From: Mycobacterium simiae
Lineage (GTDB): Bacteria; Actinomycetota; Actinomycetes; Mycobacteriales; Mycobacteriaceae
Reading direction: 5' to 3'
DNA length: 64,000 nucleotides
Assembly: GCF_010727605.1 (NCBI RefSeq)
Contig: NZ_AP022568.1
Span: 5,456,001 to 5,520,000 of the forward strand
Shown here: piece by piece, positions 27,935-37,271 of the stretch
Position numbering within the stretch: the first letter of the stretch is position 1
Layout: every line of letters starts with the position of its first letter
Position numbers and translations under genes: made by a program
The notes under the pieces: generated by a model
Told to the model about the DNA's origin: nothing
What the model saw: the letters and a program-made list of their open reading frames with translations, nothing else
The model's database searches: none

Positions 27935-28369
27935 ATGAGTGACCTCGACCCGATTCCGGGTGTGACGATCACCGTGGGAGTGGGCCAACTTCGCTCAGAC
28001 ATCACGGGTTTGATCCGCCACATTTCCACTGGCGCAGTCATTCTCATCCTGCGACGCGGCCGACTGGCAGTAACCATGTCTGACCCCACAACCGACGATG
28101 CCGACAAGCCGCATCGGGCGAGCACCGCCGTTTCTGTCACTGAGTTGCGCACGCGCGCCAGTCGATATCTGGACCGCGCAGAGTGTGGAGAGGTCCTCGA
28201 CATCGTGCAACGCGCAAAGATCGTCGCTCGACTGAGCGGTCTTCCACCGGCCCACGTGACATCTCAGCCACTTCACTACTCCGGTGAGTTCACTCCAGCA
28301 GGGCCGTCGATGAGGCCAACCACGCGGAATCTGGCGGTCCACCCCTGCGGGTCGAGGCCGTCGAGGTAG
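27935..28369 (+). CDS. Tandem Phd/VapB-type antitoxin-like protein, orphan
   Basis: A 144-residue protein with two successive Phd/YefM-like modules. Residues about 9-48 contain TITVGVGQLRSDITGLIRHIS and residues about 65-104 contain AVSVTELRTRASRYLDRAECGE followed by IVARLSG. Both have the strand-helix-helix pattern of DNA-binding antitoxin N-termini. Such proteins normally neutralise an adjacent VapC/Doc/YoeB toxin and repress their own promoter, but no toxin gene follows. The last 15 or so codons run past the island edge into the antisense of the split GNAT gene, so the C-terminus (the usual toxin-binding part) was truncated or replaced. It may be decaying, or may act as a regulator of the giant gene upstream. 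Confidence 0.7.
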   Translation: MSDLDPIPGVTITVGVGQLRSDITGLIRHISTGAVILILRRGRLAVTMSDPTTDDADKPHRASTAVSVTELRTRASRYLDRAECGEVLDIVQRAKIVARLSGLPPAHVTSQPLHYSGEFTPAGPSMRPTTRNLAVHPCGSRPSR

Positions 28370-28470
28370 TCCTGGGCAAGCAAGCCGCGGTACGCCCACT
28401 GCCACGACCGGACGTGGACCCGGACGACCTCGGGCGCGTCGGCCGCGACGGCGCGGCGCACACGGATCAC
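28324..28470 (-). pseudogene. GNAT acetyltransferase, N-terminal half (split by the island)
   Basis: Starts with GTG at 28470 (VIRVRRAVAADAPEVVRVH) and reads the first strand and helices of a Gcn5-type acetyltransferase through SWQWAYRGLL and DGLDPQGWTARFR. Family similarity ends at 28324, and the frame then runs into island sequence and stops at 28276. The matching C-terminal half begins FGRVGF at 12753, so the undisrupted protein would have read ...TARFR-FGRVGF... with no gap. Its start region faces the SDR gene at 28571; the about 100 bases between them should contain divergent promoters. Confidence 0.85.
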
Positions 28471-28570
28471 CGTTGCAGTATCGGTGAGTGGGCCTTCGTT
28501 TGTGATCGGGCCTTCGTCTGTGATCGGAGCTTCGTTGCGCGGTCCGGAGCCGAGTGCTGTGCTTAGCAGC

Positions 28571-29419
28571 ATGGCAGACATCGCATCGATCGGCCTCAAA
28601 ATTCAGGGCAAGGTCATCGTGATCACCGGCGGCGCCCGCGGAATCGGTCTGGCCACCGCGACCGCGCTGCACAATCTGGGCGCCAAGGTCGCGATCGGCG
28701 ATGTCGACGAGGTTCGGGTCAAGGAGTCGGGCGCCGCACTCGGCCTGGACGTCTACGGAAAACTCGACGTCACCGATCCCCAGTCGTTTGCGGAGTTCCT
28801 CGACCAGGTCGAGCGTCAACTCGGCCCGATCGACGTGCTGGTCAACAACGCGGGCATCATGCCCGTCGGCCGCATCATCGACGAACCCGACGCGGTCACC
28901 CGCCGCATTCTGGACATCAACGTCTACGGGGTGATATTGGGCAGCAAGCTGGCCGCACAACGCATGGTTCCGCGCGGTCAGGGGCACGTCATCAACGTCG
29001 CTTCGCTGGCCGGCGAGCTGCACATCGTCGGACTGGCGACGTACTGCGCCAGCAAGCATGCGGTGCTCGCGTTCACCGACGCCGCCCGGCTGGAGTACCG
29101 CTCGGCCGGGGTGCAGTTCTCCTCGGTGCTGCCGACGTTCGTCAACACCGAACTCGTGGCCGGCACGCCCGGAATGAAGGGTTTCCGCAACGCCGAGCCG
29201 AACGAGATCGCCGACGCGATCGTGGCGCTCGTGGCACGGCCCAAGCCGCGGGTGCGGATCACCAAAGCCGCTGGTGCGATGGTGGTTTCGCAGAAGTTCT
29301 GGCCCCGGCGCCTGGCCGAGGGGTTGAACCGTTTGCTGGGCGGCGACCACGTGTTCACCGACGACGTCGACGTCGAGAAACGCCGTGCCTACGAGGCCCG
29401 CGCCCGCGGCGACGAGTGA
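28571..29419 (+). CDS. Short-chain dehydrogenase/reductase (Rv1865c-like)
   Basis: A 282-residue classical SDR. The cofactor loop TGGARGIG is at residue 19, the NNAG motif near residue 95, and the catalytic YCASK near residue 158 with an upstream Ser (NVASLAG). It should oxidise or reduce a hydroxyl/carbonyl with NAD(P)(H); the substrate is unknown. The ATG at 28571 is favoured: it gives the family N-terminus, and the upstream extension (to 28484) covers the divergent promoter region and repeated GTGATCGG-type sequence. Gene order matches Rv1865c next to Rv1866. Confidence 0.9.
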   Translation: MADIASIGLKIQGKVIVITGGARGIGLATATALHNLGAKVAIGDVDEVRVKESGAALGLDVYGKLDVTDPQSFAEFLDQVERQLGPIDVLVNNAGIMPVGRIIDEPDAVTRRILDINVYGVILGSKLAAQRMVPRGQGHVINVASLAGELHIVGLATYCASKHAVLAFTDAARLEYRSAGVQFSSVLPTFVNTELVAGTPGMKGFRNAEPNEIADAIVALVARPKPRVRITKAAGAMVVSQKFWPRRLAEGLNRLLGGDHVFTDDVDVEKRRAYEARARGDE

Positions 29420-29465
29420 CTTTCGCTCCTAGCGAGGTGCCGCGGCGGCGCGGACAATCGAGCAA

Positions 29466-31847
29466 GTGAGCCTGCAAACCCCGACCTCAGCGCCCGAAGC
29501 ACTCTCCGACGACGAACTGACCCTGATCGACAAGTATTGGCGCGCCGCGAACTATCTCTCGGTAGGCCAGATCTATCTGCTGGACAACCCGCTGCTGCGG
29601 GAACCGCTCGCGGCAGAACACGTCAAACCTCGGCTGTTAGGACACTGGGGCACCACGCCCGGCCTCAACCTCATCTACGCGCACCTGAACCGCGTCATCC
29701 GCAACCGCGACGCCAGCGTCATCTACGTCACCGGGCCCGGTCACGGCGGCCCCGGTCTGGTCGCCAATGCCTACCTCGAGGGCACCTACACCGAGGTGTA
29801 CAGCGGAATCGGCGAAGACGTCGAGGGACTGCGCAAACTGTTCCGCCAGTTCTCCTTCCCCGGCGGAATCCCCAGCCATGTCGCGGCCCAGACGCCGGGG
29901 TCGATCCATGAAGGCGGCGAACTCGGCTACGCGCTGGTGCACGCGTTTGGCGCGGCATTCGACAACCCGGATTTGGTGGTCGCCTGCGTCATCGGCGACG
30001 GGGAAGCCGAGACCGGGCCGCTGGCCGCCGGGTGGCATTCGAACAAATTCCTCAACCCGGCCGTCGACGGGGCGGTGCTGCCGATCCTGCACCTCAACGG
30101 CTACAAGATCGCCAACCCGACCGTGCTGGCCCGGATCCCGCACGCCGAGCTCGAAGCGCTGTTGCGCGGCTACGGCTACCGCCCGATCACCGTCGCCGGG
30201 GACGATCCGGCCACCGTGCACCGAGAGCTGGCCGCCGCGCTCGACGACGCATTCGACGACATCGCCGACATCCAGCACGCGGCCCGCGGCGGAACCCAGA
30301 CCGACCGCCCGGTGTGGCCGATGATCGTGCTGCGCACCCCGAAAGGCTGGACCGGGCCCAAAGAGGTGGACGGCAAGCACGTCGAGGGCAGCTGGCGCGC
30401 GCACCAGGTGCCGCTGTCCGAGACGCACGACAATCCTGCGCACCGCGCGCAACTCGAGGAGTGGCTGCGCAGCTACCGCCCCGAGGAGCTGTTCGACCGC
30501 GGCGGCGCGTTGCGTCCCGAGCTGCGCGCGCTGGCGCCCACCGGTCAGCGGCGGATGAGCGCCAACCCGCACGCCAATGGCGGCCTGCTGCTGCGCGAAC
30601 TGGACCTGCCGGATTTCCGCGACTACGCGGTGCCGGTCGAGGCGCCGGGGGCCTCAATGCATGAAGCCACCCGCGTGCTGGGTACCTTCCTGCGTGACGT
30701 CATCACCCGCAACCCCGATCGTTTCCGGTTGATGGGACCCGACGAAACCGCCTCCAACCGGCTGTCGGCGGTGTTCGAGTCCACCGACAAGGTGTGGCTG
30801 TCGCGGACCGAGCCCGACGACGAGGGCCTCGCCCCGGACGGCCGCGTGATGGAGGTGCTCTCCGAGCACCTGTGCCAGGGCTGGCTCGAGGGCTACCTGC
30901 TGACCGGGCGGCACGGGCTGTTCAACTGCTACGAGGCGTTCGTGCACATCGTCGACTCGATGCTGAACCAGCACGCGAAGTGGCTGGCCACCAGCCGCGA
31001 ACTACCGTGGCGGCAGCCGATCGCGTCGCTGAACTACCTGTTGAGTTCGCACGTGTGGCGCCAGGACCACAACGGCGCCTCACATCAGGACCCCGGCTTC
31101 ATCGATCTGGTCGCCAACAAGCGGCCGGAAATCTCGCGGGTGTACCTGCCGCCGGACGGCAACACGTTGCTGTCGGTGGCCGACCATTGTCTGCGCAGCC
31201 GGGACTACATCAACGTGATCGTCGCGGGCAAGCAGCCGGCGCTGGGCTACCTGACCATGGACGAGGCGATCGCGCACTGCACCCGCGGCCTAGGGATCTG
31301 GGAGTGGGCCAGCACCGCGACCGGCGAACCCGACGTGGTACTCGCCTGCGCCGGAGACATCCCGACGCAGGAGACACTGGCCGCCGCCGACATCCTGCGG
31401 CGCGAGCTGCCCAATCTGGCGGTCAGACTGGTCAACGTCGTCGACCTGATGCGGTTGATGCCGGATTCCGAACACCCACATGGCTTGCCCGACAAGGAAT
31501 TCGACGCCCTGTTCACTCGCGACAAGCCGGTCATCTTCGCCTATCACGGCTATCCCTGGCTGATCCACCGGCTCAGCTACCGCCGTGCCAATCACGCGAA
31601 CCTGCACGTGCGCGGCTTCAAAGAGCGGGGTACCACGACGACCCCGTTCGACATGGTGATGCTCAACGATCTGGACCGCTTCCACCTGGTCATGGACGTC
31701 ATCGACCGGGTGGACGGGTTGGCTGGCCCGGCCGCGCTGCTGCGTCAGCACATGGTCGACGCGCGGCTGGATGCCCGCCGCTATACCCGCGAACATGGCG
31801 AAGACGACCCCCGCATCGCGACCTGGCGATGGCAGTCGAACCGCTGA
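29466..31847 (+). CDS. xfp: Xylulose-5-phosphate/fructose-6-phosphate phosphoketolase
   Basis: A 793-residue thiamine-diphosphate enzyme that cleaves xylulose-5-P or fructose-6-P with phosphate to acetyl-P plus glyceraldehyde-3-P or erythrose-4-P. Visible family signatures are [13 protein letters not shown] and [11 protein letters not shown] (ThDP/Mg site), [26 protein letters not shown], and GPDETASNR near residue 425. Full length for the family. Starts with GTG at 29466. Acetyl-P would need acetate kinase or phosphotransacetylase encoded elsewhere. I do not recall this gene at this position in M. tuberculosis, so it is a lineage-specific insertion or a loss there. Confidence 0.97.
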   Translation: MSLQTPTSAPEALSDDELTLIDKYWRAANYLSVGQIYLLDNPLLREPLAAEHVKPRLLGHWGTTPGLNLIYAHLNRVIRNRDASVIYVTGPGHGGPGLVANAYLEGTYTEVYSGIGEDVEGLRKLFRQFSFPGGIPSHVAAQTPGSIHEGGELGYALVHAFGAAFDNPDLVVACVIGDGEAETGPLAAGWHSNKFLNPAVDGAVLPILHLNGYKIANPTVLARIPHAELEALLRGYGYRPITVAGDDPATVHRELAAALDDAFDDIADIQHAARGGTQTDRPVWPMIVLRTPKGWTGPKEVDGKHVEGSWRAHQVPLSETHDNPAHRAQLEEWLRSYRPEELFDRGGALRPELRALAPTGQRRMSANPHANGGLLLRELDLPDFRDYAVPVEAPGASMHEATRVLGTFLRDVITRNPDRFRLMGPDETASNRLSAVFESTDKVWLSRTEPDDEGLAPDGRVMEVLSEHLCQGWLEGYLLTGRHGLFNCYEAFVHIVDSMLNQHAKWLATSRELPWRQPIASLNYLLSSHVWRQDHNGASHQDPGFIDLVANKRPEISRVYLPPDGNTLLSVADHCLRSRDYINVIVAGKQPALGYLTMDEAIAHCTRGLGIWEWASTATGEPDVVLACAGDIPTQETLAAADILRRELPNLAVRLVNVVDLMRLMPDSEHPHGLPDKEFDALFTRDKPVIFAYHGYPWLIHRLSYRRANHANLHVRGFKERGTTTTPFDMVMLNDLDRFHLVMDVIDRVDGLAGPAALLRQHMVDARLDARRYTREHGEDDPRIATWRWQSNR

Positions 31848-31869
31848 CGCGCCGGTAAACTCGGCCAGG

Positions 31870-32655
31870 ATGTCTGAGCACACTGCGACCACCCTCGGCC
31901 AGATCCCGGCCGGTGTCGATCTGCACCCGGTGGTCTCGCAGCTGTCGGCGTTGCACCGTCTTCGGCTGCACCTCGACATCGCCGTGGTCGTCGCCGTGCT
32001 GGTGCTGACGAATCTGATCGCGCACTTCACCACGCCGTGGGCAAGCGTTGCCGCCGTCCCGGTCGCGGCGGCCGGGCTGGTGCTGCTGATGCGCTCCAAC
32101 GGCCTGGATTGGGTCGATCTGGGGCTCGGACGCGAGCACTGGAAGTCCGGGATGGGCTATGCGCTGGCCGCCGTGGCAGTGGTGGCGTCGGTGATCACGG
32201 TCGGGGTGCTGCTGCCGGTGACTCGGCCGATGTTCTTGAACAATCACTACGCCACGGTCTCCGGTGCGCTGATCGCGTCAATGGTCATCATCCCGCTGCA
32301 AACCGTGATTCCTGAGGAGCTGGCTTTCCGCGGTGTGCTGCACGGCGCCCTGCACCGGGCGTGGGGATTCCGCGGGGTCGCGCTGGGCGGCTCGCTGCTG
32401 TTCGGTTTGTGGCACGTCGCGACCTCGCTCGGGCTGACGAGCAACAATGTCGGCTTCACCCGGTTGTTCGGCGGCGGCTTGGTCGGCATGACGGCCGGGG
32501 TGACGCTCGCGGTGCTGGCCACGGGAACGGCCGGGTTCGTCTTCAGCTGGTTGCGCAGACGCAGCGGCAGCCTGATCGCGCCGATTGCGCTGCACTGGTC
32601 GTTGAACGGCCTGGGCGCGTTGGCCGCCGCCCTGGTTTGGCACCTGTCGACCTGA
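31870..32655 (+). CDS. CPBP-family intramembrane metalloprotease (Rv1863c-like)
   Basis: A 261-residue polytopic membrane protein of the CAAX protease/bacteriocin-processing (CPBP, Abi) family. Several hydrophobic segments start near residue 38. Catalytic motifs are present: EELAFRG (E-E-x-x-x-R) near residue 152, FGLWH (F-x-x-x-H) near residue 179, and a third His in ALHWSLN near the end. These proteins are glutamic intramembrane proteases or membrane scaffolds; the substrate is unknown. Start ATG 31870 is chosen over the upstream frame, which overlaps xfp. Confidence 0.9.
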   Translation: MSEHTATTLGQIPAGVDLHPVVSQLSALHRLRLHLDIAVVVAVLVLTNLIAHFTTPWASVAAVPVAAAGLVLLMRSNGLDWVDLGLGREHWKSGMGYALAAVAVVASVITVGVLLPVTRPMFLNNHYATVSGALIASMVIIPLQTVIPEELAFRGVLHGALHRAWGFRGVALGGSLLFGLWHVATSLGLTSNNVGFTRLFGGGLVGMTAGVTLAVLATGTAGFVFSWLRRRSGSLIAPIALHWSLNGLGALAAALVWHLST

Positions 32656-32658
32656 GCG

Positions 32659-33693
32659 CTACACCAGCAGCACCGCGGCCCCGGCGATGCGTCCGTCAGC
32701 CAGATCGCGCAGCGCCCGGTCGGCTTGCGCCAGCGGATATTCCGGCGTCGTCACCTCGATGCGATGACGGGCGGCGAAGTCGAGAAACTCCCGCGCATCG
32801 GCCCGGGTGTTCGACGTGACCGAGCGAATTTGGCGTTCCTGGAACAGGTGACGCTGATAGTTGAGGACCGGGATGTCCGAGAGATGAATTCCGGCGATGG
32901 CCAGGGTGCCGCCGCGGTCCAGCGCCTCGCACGCCGGCAACACCAGATCACCGACAGGGGCGAACAGGATCGCTGCGTCCAGCGGCACCGGCGGCGGGTC
33001 CGCGGCGCCCTGCGCCGAGGCCGCGCCCAGCTCCATCGCCAACTTTCGGGCCTGCTCGCCGCGAGTCATCACGTGCACCTCGGCGCCCTGGGCCAACGCA
33101 ACCTGCGCGGTGATGTGCGCGCTGCCGCCGAAGCCGTAGATACCCAGGCGTCCGCCGGGCGGGAGCTCGGCGCGTAGCAGCGACCGATACCCGATGATGC
33201 CGGCGCACAGCAGCGGCGCCAGCTCGCTGTCGCTGTAACCGCTCGGCAGGCGATGCGCGAACGCCGCCGGGACGGTCGCGAATTCGGCATATCCACCGTC
33301 GGCGTCCCACCCGGTGTAACGGGATTCCGGGCACAGGTTCTCGTCGCCGCGACGGCAGTATTTGCACGCCCCGCAGGTGTGGCGGAGCCAGGCGATACCG
33401 ACCCGATCGCCCACCCGGAATTCCTCGGCGTCCGCCGCGGACCCGACCTGGACAACCTCCCCCACCACTTCGTGCCCCGGGGTGACGTGATCGCGGTGCG
33501 CCGGGAGATCGCCCTCGGTGACGTGGAGGTCGGTGCGGCATACCCCGCACGCGCGAACCGCCACCAGCAACTCCGCCGGGCCGGGCCGGGGGACGTCGGT
33601 GTTGACGCGGTCCAGCGGATCAGTGTGCATCGGGCCGGGGCGCCGCACCTGCCACGCGGTCATCGTCGTCGGCGTCGACTCGGACGTCATCAC
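32659..33693 (-). CDS. adhA: Zinc-dependent alcohol dehydrogenase AdhA (Rv1862-like)
   Basis: A 344-residue medium-chain zinc alcohol dehydrogenase that interconverts alcohols and aldehydes with NAD(P). The catalytic zinc ligands are Cys in [10 protein letters not shown] and His-Glu in GHEVVGEV. The structural zinc site is the four-cysteine [15 protein letters not shown]. The nucleotide-binding [12 protein letters not shown] lies near residue 180. All ligands are present. It is convergent with the CPBP protease gene with a three-base gap. Length and position match M. tuberculosis adhA. Confidence 0.93.
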   Translation of the reverse strand: MMTSESTPTTMTAWQVRRPGPMHTDPLDRVNTDVPRPGPAELLVAVRACGVCRTDLHVTEGDLPAHRDHVTPGHEVVGEVVQVGSAADAEEFRVGDRVGIAWLRHTCGACKYCRRGDENLCPESRYTGWDADGGYAEFATVPAAFAHRLPSGYSDSELAPLLCAGIIGYRSLLRAELPPGGRLGIYGFGGSAHITAQVALAQGAEVHVMTRGEQARKLAMELGAASAQGAADPPPVPLDAAILFAPVGDLVLPACEALDRGGTLAIAGIHLSDIPVLNYQRHLFQERQIRSVTSNTRADAREFLDFAARHRIEVTTPEYPLAQADRALRDLADGRIAGAAVLLV

Positions 33694-33751
33694 CCCATGA
33701 TGCCGCTAACGGCTACCGATCGATCCGCTCGAGTCGCGAGTCGGTCCGCCG

Positions 33752-34030
33752 CTACAGCGTTTTCGTGCGCGAGGTGGCGAACTTGTAGATCAGCAACAGG
33801 ATCACCGCACCCACCAGTGCACCGAGGAACGAGTGCTGGATGGGTGGGTGGATGTCGAACTTGTGCGGCGGGAAGATGACGCTGCCCAGGGTGCCGCCGA
33901 CGTAGGAGCCGACGATGCCCAGTACGGCCGTCGCGATCCACCCCATCGGCTGTTTGCCGGGCACGAGAAGGCGCGCGACCAGACCGACGATAAGACCCAA
34001 AACAATTAGCCAGATGATGTGCAGAACCAC
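33752..34030 (-). CDS. GlsB/YeaQ/YmgE-family small membrane protein (Rv1861-like)
   Basis: A 92-residue protein with three hydrophobic segments and the Gly-rich family pattern: LIVGLVARLLVPGKQPMGWIATAVLGIVGSYVGG. The family (transglycosylase-associated / stress-response membrane proteins) has no settled biochemical function and is often induced by envelope stress. It lies between adhA and apa on the same strand, as in M. tuberculosis. Confidence 0.88.
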   Translation of the reverse strand: MVLHIIWLIVLGLIVGLVARLLVPGKQPMGWIATAVLGIVGSYVGGTLGSVIFPPHKFDIHPPIQHSFLGALVGAVILLLIYKFATSRTKTL

Positions 34031-34160
34031 GACCGGCTCCTTCGAGTGTTAGCTACAGACGGGGACGAAGGAGGTATACCCGCTCCCGAAGTCGCAAACC
34101 CTCGGCGATTTCGGGCGCATCGCACGGGCTGGCCGCCTGGCGCCCTCACGGGCCGAAAAC

Positions 34161-35219
34161 TCAGGCGGTGTATGTCCGTTGCGGCGCGGGGGCCACTTCG
34201 CTGGCCGGGGCTTGCCCTGGTGCTGGAGCGGGTGCCGCGGGCGCGGGAGCCGGCGCCGGTGCACCCGGGGCCGCGCCCGGCGCGGGCGGCGGTGCGGCGG
34301 GCGCGGTGAACGGCAGGATCGATTCGGCCAACGCCTTCGCACCGACCTTGTCCACCGGGTTGTTGCTGGTTCCCAGCCACACCACGAACCAGCGCTGCGG
34401 CGGGCCGGTGGTGGACGCCCCCGGGGCACTGACGACGCCGGTCCAGATCTGCCCGTTCGGCTTGCTGGGGTCGCTGAACTTGACCTCGTAGAACGATGCG
34501 CTTCCGGTGAGCCCGTTGGCACCGGTCAGCGGGGTGGATTCTTGGTTGATCCGAGTGCCCGGGTACGGCATGAAGAACTCGCCCATGTCCGAGCCGAGCC
34601 GGACGGCGGCCTTACTGTCGTTGGCTTCCGCGCTGGCGTACAGCTTTTGGTCCAGTCGTCCCATCACGATGCGGGTGTCGTTGGCGACCGGCGCGGGCTG
34701 GCCCGGCGCCGGCGGCGGACCGGTCATCTTGCTGAGCAGCGCCGAGCCGTAGTCGAGATGCGATGCGTCCGACTCCGCCCAGCCGCCGGGTAGCAGATAG
34801 CTGAATCCCCCGACGGGGTTCGTGATGCGCGCGGCATTGGGATCAACGGGCGGCGGCGCATTCGGATCGGCAGGCGGCGGCGGTGGTGGCGCCGGCGCGT
34901 TCGGGTCGACGGGCGCGGGCGGCGCAACGGGTCCCGCGTTCGGGTCGGCCGGGGCCGGAGCCGCCGGGGCGGGTTGTCCGGCGGGGGCCGGGGCCGCCGG
35001 GGCAGGTTGTCCCGCGGGAGCCGGCGCGGCTGCCGGTGGCGGCGCGGCTGCCGGTGGCGGCGCGGTCGTCGTTGCCGGGACCGGAGTGGGGACCTCGGGG
35101 TCGGCATCCGCGACGGCCGGCAACGCGATGGTCACGGCCCCCGCGGTGGTCACCGTGGCAACCGCCAGCGTCGTCCACATTCCTTTGCGACGTGTCGAGC
35201 GTGAGTCCACCTGATCCAT
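34161..35219 (-). CDS. apa: Alanine/proline-rich secreted antigen Apa (45/47 kDa, MPT32)
   Basis: A 352-residue secreted, in other mycobacteria O-mannosylated, fibronectin-attachment protein and immunodominant antigen. A signal peptide of about 39 residues ends VADA before mature [10 protein letters not shown] long Pro/Ala tract with repeats of APAPAGQP and PPPADPNAP follows (about residues 45-130). The conserved globular domain then begins [16 protein letters not shown], and a second Ala/Pro-rich tail closes the protein. The Ala/Pro tract is longer than I recall for M. tuberculosis (325 residues). Encoded 108 bases downstream of modC, same strand, as in M. tuberculosis where it is also named modD. 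Confidence 0.95.
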   Translation of the reverse strand: MDQVDSRSTRRKGMWTTLAVATVTTAGAVTIALPAVADADPEVPTPVPATTTAPPPAAAPPPAAAPAPAGQPAPAAPAPAGQPAPAAPAPADPNAGPVAPPAPVDPNAPAPPPPPPADPNAPPPVDPNAARITNPVGGFSYLLPGGWAESDASHLDYGSALLSKMTGPPPAPGQPAPVANDTRIVMGRLDQKLYASAEANDSKAAVRLGSDMGEFFMPYPGTRINQESTPLTGANGLTGSASFYEVKFSDPSKPNGQIWTGVVSAPGASTTGPPQRWFVVWLGTSNNPVDKVGAKALAESILPFTAPAAPPPAPGAAPGAPAPAPAPAAPAPAPGQAPASEVAPAPQRTYTA

Positions 35220-35327
35220 GGCGACGAACCTACCGTGTTACCGCGGTGAAGCAAGGGCGCCGTGCGGGCGATGCGAGCCGGATTTCGCGATGTTGCCGGA
35301 GTGCAATCTACGGTGAGTCTGCGCTGT

Positions 35328-36461
35328 TCATCCCGGGCGATGGGGTGCGGCCGGATACAGCGCCACCGCGAGGGCCTTGACCGTGAACCACACCCGATCC
35401 CCGGGCGTCAGTCGCAGCTCGGTGGCCGCGTCGACAGTGATCTCGGCCGCCAGCGCCGGGGCCCCGTAGGCTTGCTCGGCGCCGCGCACCACGACCGCGG
35501 CGCCGCGGACGTCCAGCTCGGCGACGGTGACACCGACGCAGTTGCGGGGACTGCCGTGCGGTGGCTCCCGGAACACCGAGACCGCCGTCGGAGGAAACAC
35601 CGCAACCGCGTCCTGCCCGTCGGCCAGGTCGGCACCCGCCTGGGGGGCCGGCGACCCGTACCAGCGGGCGCCAGCCTGGCTGTGCAGGGCGCCGTCCGGG
35701 CCGATGGTTCCGCCGACCACGTTGACACCGGCGATCCGGGCCGCGAACGGACTGCGCGGCGCGGTCAGCACGTCGGCTACCCGCCCGATTTCGGACACAC
35801 GCCCCGACTCGAGCACCAGCACCCGATCGGCGAGGGCGAATACGTCCAGCAGGTCGTGCGTGATCAGGATGACCGCGCAGCCGCTGTGGGCGACGACGTT
35901 GCGCAGCACCGCGCGGACGGCGGCGGCGGCCCCGACATCCAAGCCGGTCAGCGGCTCGTCGAGCAGCAGCAGATCGGGCTTGGCGGCCAGCGCGCGCGCT
36001 ATCGCGACCCGCTGGGCCTGACCGCCGGACAACTGTCGCGGTTTGCGGCCGGCCAGCTGTTCGGCATCCACCTCACGCAGCCAGCGCAGCGCCGTGTCGT
36101 GCTCCGCGCGTCGGGCGCCGAACCGGGCGAAGCGCAGCAGTCCGCGACCTCGGCTGTGCGGTCCGAACGCGACGTTGGCGGCCACGCTCAGGTGTGGGAA
36201 TAACAGGGGATCCTGCAGGAGCAGCCCCACTCGTCGCTGATGCGTCGGTACTTCGACGCCGGCTGTCGTGTCGGTCAGCACTCGGTCGCCCAATCGCACC
36301 AACCCCTCGTCGGGGTGCAGCAGCCCCGCGATCACGTGCAGGACGGTCGACTTGCCCGCGCCGTTGGGTCCGAGCACCGCGAGTACCTCCCCGGCGGCCA
36401 CGGAGAATTCCACGTCCAACCGTCGCTCCGTCACCACCGCGCGAAGCTGCAGTTCGCCCAT
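35328..36461 (-). CDS. modC: Molybdate ABC transporter ATP-binding protein ModC
   Basis: A 377-residue ATPase of the high-affinity molybdate importer. Walker A GPNGAGKST lies near residue 33, the signature LSGGQAQRVAIARAL near residue 133, Walker B LLLLDEPLTGLD near residue 152, and the switch His in LITHD. A C-terminal molybdate-binding MOP/TOBE-like domain (about residues 290-365) ends the protein. Encoded six bases after modB on the same strand, so transcribed as modA-modB-modC. Confidence 0.96.
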   Translation of the reverse strand: MGELQLRAVVTERRLDVEFSVAAGEVLAVLGPNGAGKSTVLHVIAGLLHPDEGLVRLGDRVLTDTTAGVEVPTHQRRVGLLLQDPLLFPHLSVAANVAFGPHSRGRGLLRFARFGARRAEHDTALRWLREVDAEQLAGRKPRQLSGGQAQRVAIARALAAKPDLLLLDEPLTGLDVGAAAAVRAVLRNVVAHSGCAVILITHDLLDVFALADRVLVLESGRVSEIGRVADVLTAPRSPFAARIAGVNVVGGTIGPDGALHSQAGARWYGSPAPQAGADLADGQDAVAVFPPTAVSVFREPPHGSPRNCVGVTVAELDVRGAAVVVRGAEQAYGAPALAAEITVDAATELRLTPGDRVWFTVKALAVALYPAAPHRPG

Positions 36462-36467
36462 GGTCGC

Positions 36468-37262
36468 CTACCCCACGTCCGTCCCGGTCAGCCGGCGGGC
36501 ACCCAGTCCGAGCACCACCAGCGCGGCCGCCGCGACGAGCAGAATCGACAGCGCCACGGCGGCGTTCGCGTCGGTGACGCGCTGCAGGTAGATCTCCAGC
36601 GGCAGCGTGCGCGTGACTCCCTGCCGCGAACCCGCGAAGGTCAGCGTCGCGCCGAACTCCCCCAGCGAGCGAGCGAACGCCAGCACGGCGCCCGATATCA
36701 GACCCGGCAACAGCAATGGCAGGGTGACCCGCCACCACACCGTGTTGGGTCGCGCCCCCAATGTGGCCGCGACCACTTCATAGTCGGCGCCGGCCGTGCG
36801 GGCGGCGCCCTCCAGCGCAATCACCAGGAACGGCAAGGAGACAAAGGTCTGCGCCAACACCACCGCGGCCGTGCTGAACGCGATGCTGACGCCGGCGGCT
36901 TCCAGGTACCGCCCGACCAGGCCGATCCGGCCGAACGCGTACAGCAGCGCAATGCCGCCCACCACCGGCGGCAATACCAGCGGCAGCAGGATCAGCGGGC
37001 GCAACACCCGGACCAGACGTGCGCTGCTGCGCGCCAACACCAAGCCCATCGGGACGCCCAACAGCACACACAGCACCGTGCTCGCGGCCGCCGTCTTCAC
37101 GCTCAGCCACAGCGCCGTCATCGACGACGAACTGCTGATCAGCGCCCAAAAGTTCAACCAGTCAACCTTGACCGCGATGGCCAGCAACGGCAGCACCATG
37201 AACGCAGCCCCGAGCGCGGCAGGAACGAACACCCAGCGGGGCAGATTGGTGGTCCGGCGCAC
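36468..37262 (-). CDS. modB: Molybdate ABC transporter permease ModB
   Basis: A 264-residue inner-membrane permease with about six hydrophobic segments and the cytoplasmic EAA-type loop near residues 165-200 ([21 protein letters not shown]) that docks on ModC. It starts nine bases after the modA stop. Same length as I recall for Rv1858. Confidence 0.95.
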   Translation of the reverse strand: MRRTTNLPRWVFVPAALGAAFMVLPLLAIAVKVDWLNFWALISSSSSMTALWLSVKTAAASTVLCVLLGVPMGLVLARSSARLVRVLRPLILLPLVLPPVVGGIALLYAFGRIGLVGRYLEAAGVSIAFSTAAVVLAQTFVSLPFLVIALEGAARTAGADYEVVAATLGARPNTVWWRVTLPLLLPGLISGAVLAFARSLGEFGATLTFAGSRQGVTRTLPLEIYLQRVTDANAAVALSILLVAAAALVVLGLGARRLTGTDVG

Positions 37263-37271
37263 GGTGATCGG

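Larger units (their letters stand above)
12754..28323. mobile_element. Accessory island 1, inserted in a GNAT gene
   Basis: About 15.6 kb separating two halves of one acetyltransferase gene. It holds an IS256-type transposase remnant at its left edge, degenerate sequence to 13627, one giant effector-like gene, about 570 bases without a gene, and a tandem antitoxin-like gene running to the right edge. In M. tuberculosis the flanking Rv1866- and Rv1865c-type genes are adjacent as I recall, which supports insertion. I could not identify a target-site duplication, integrase or tRNA attachment site, so the transfer mechanism is unknown. Confidence 0.75.
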
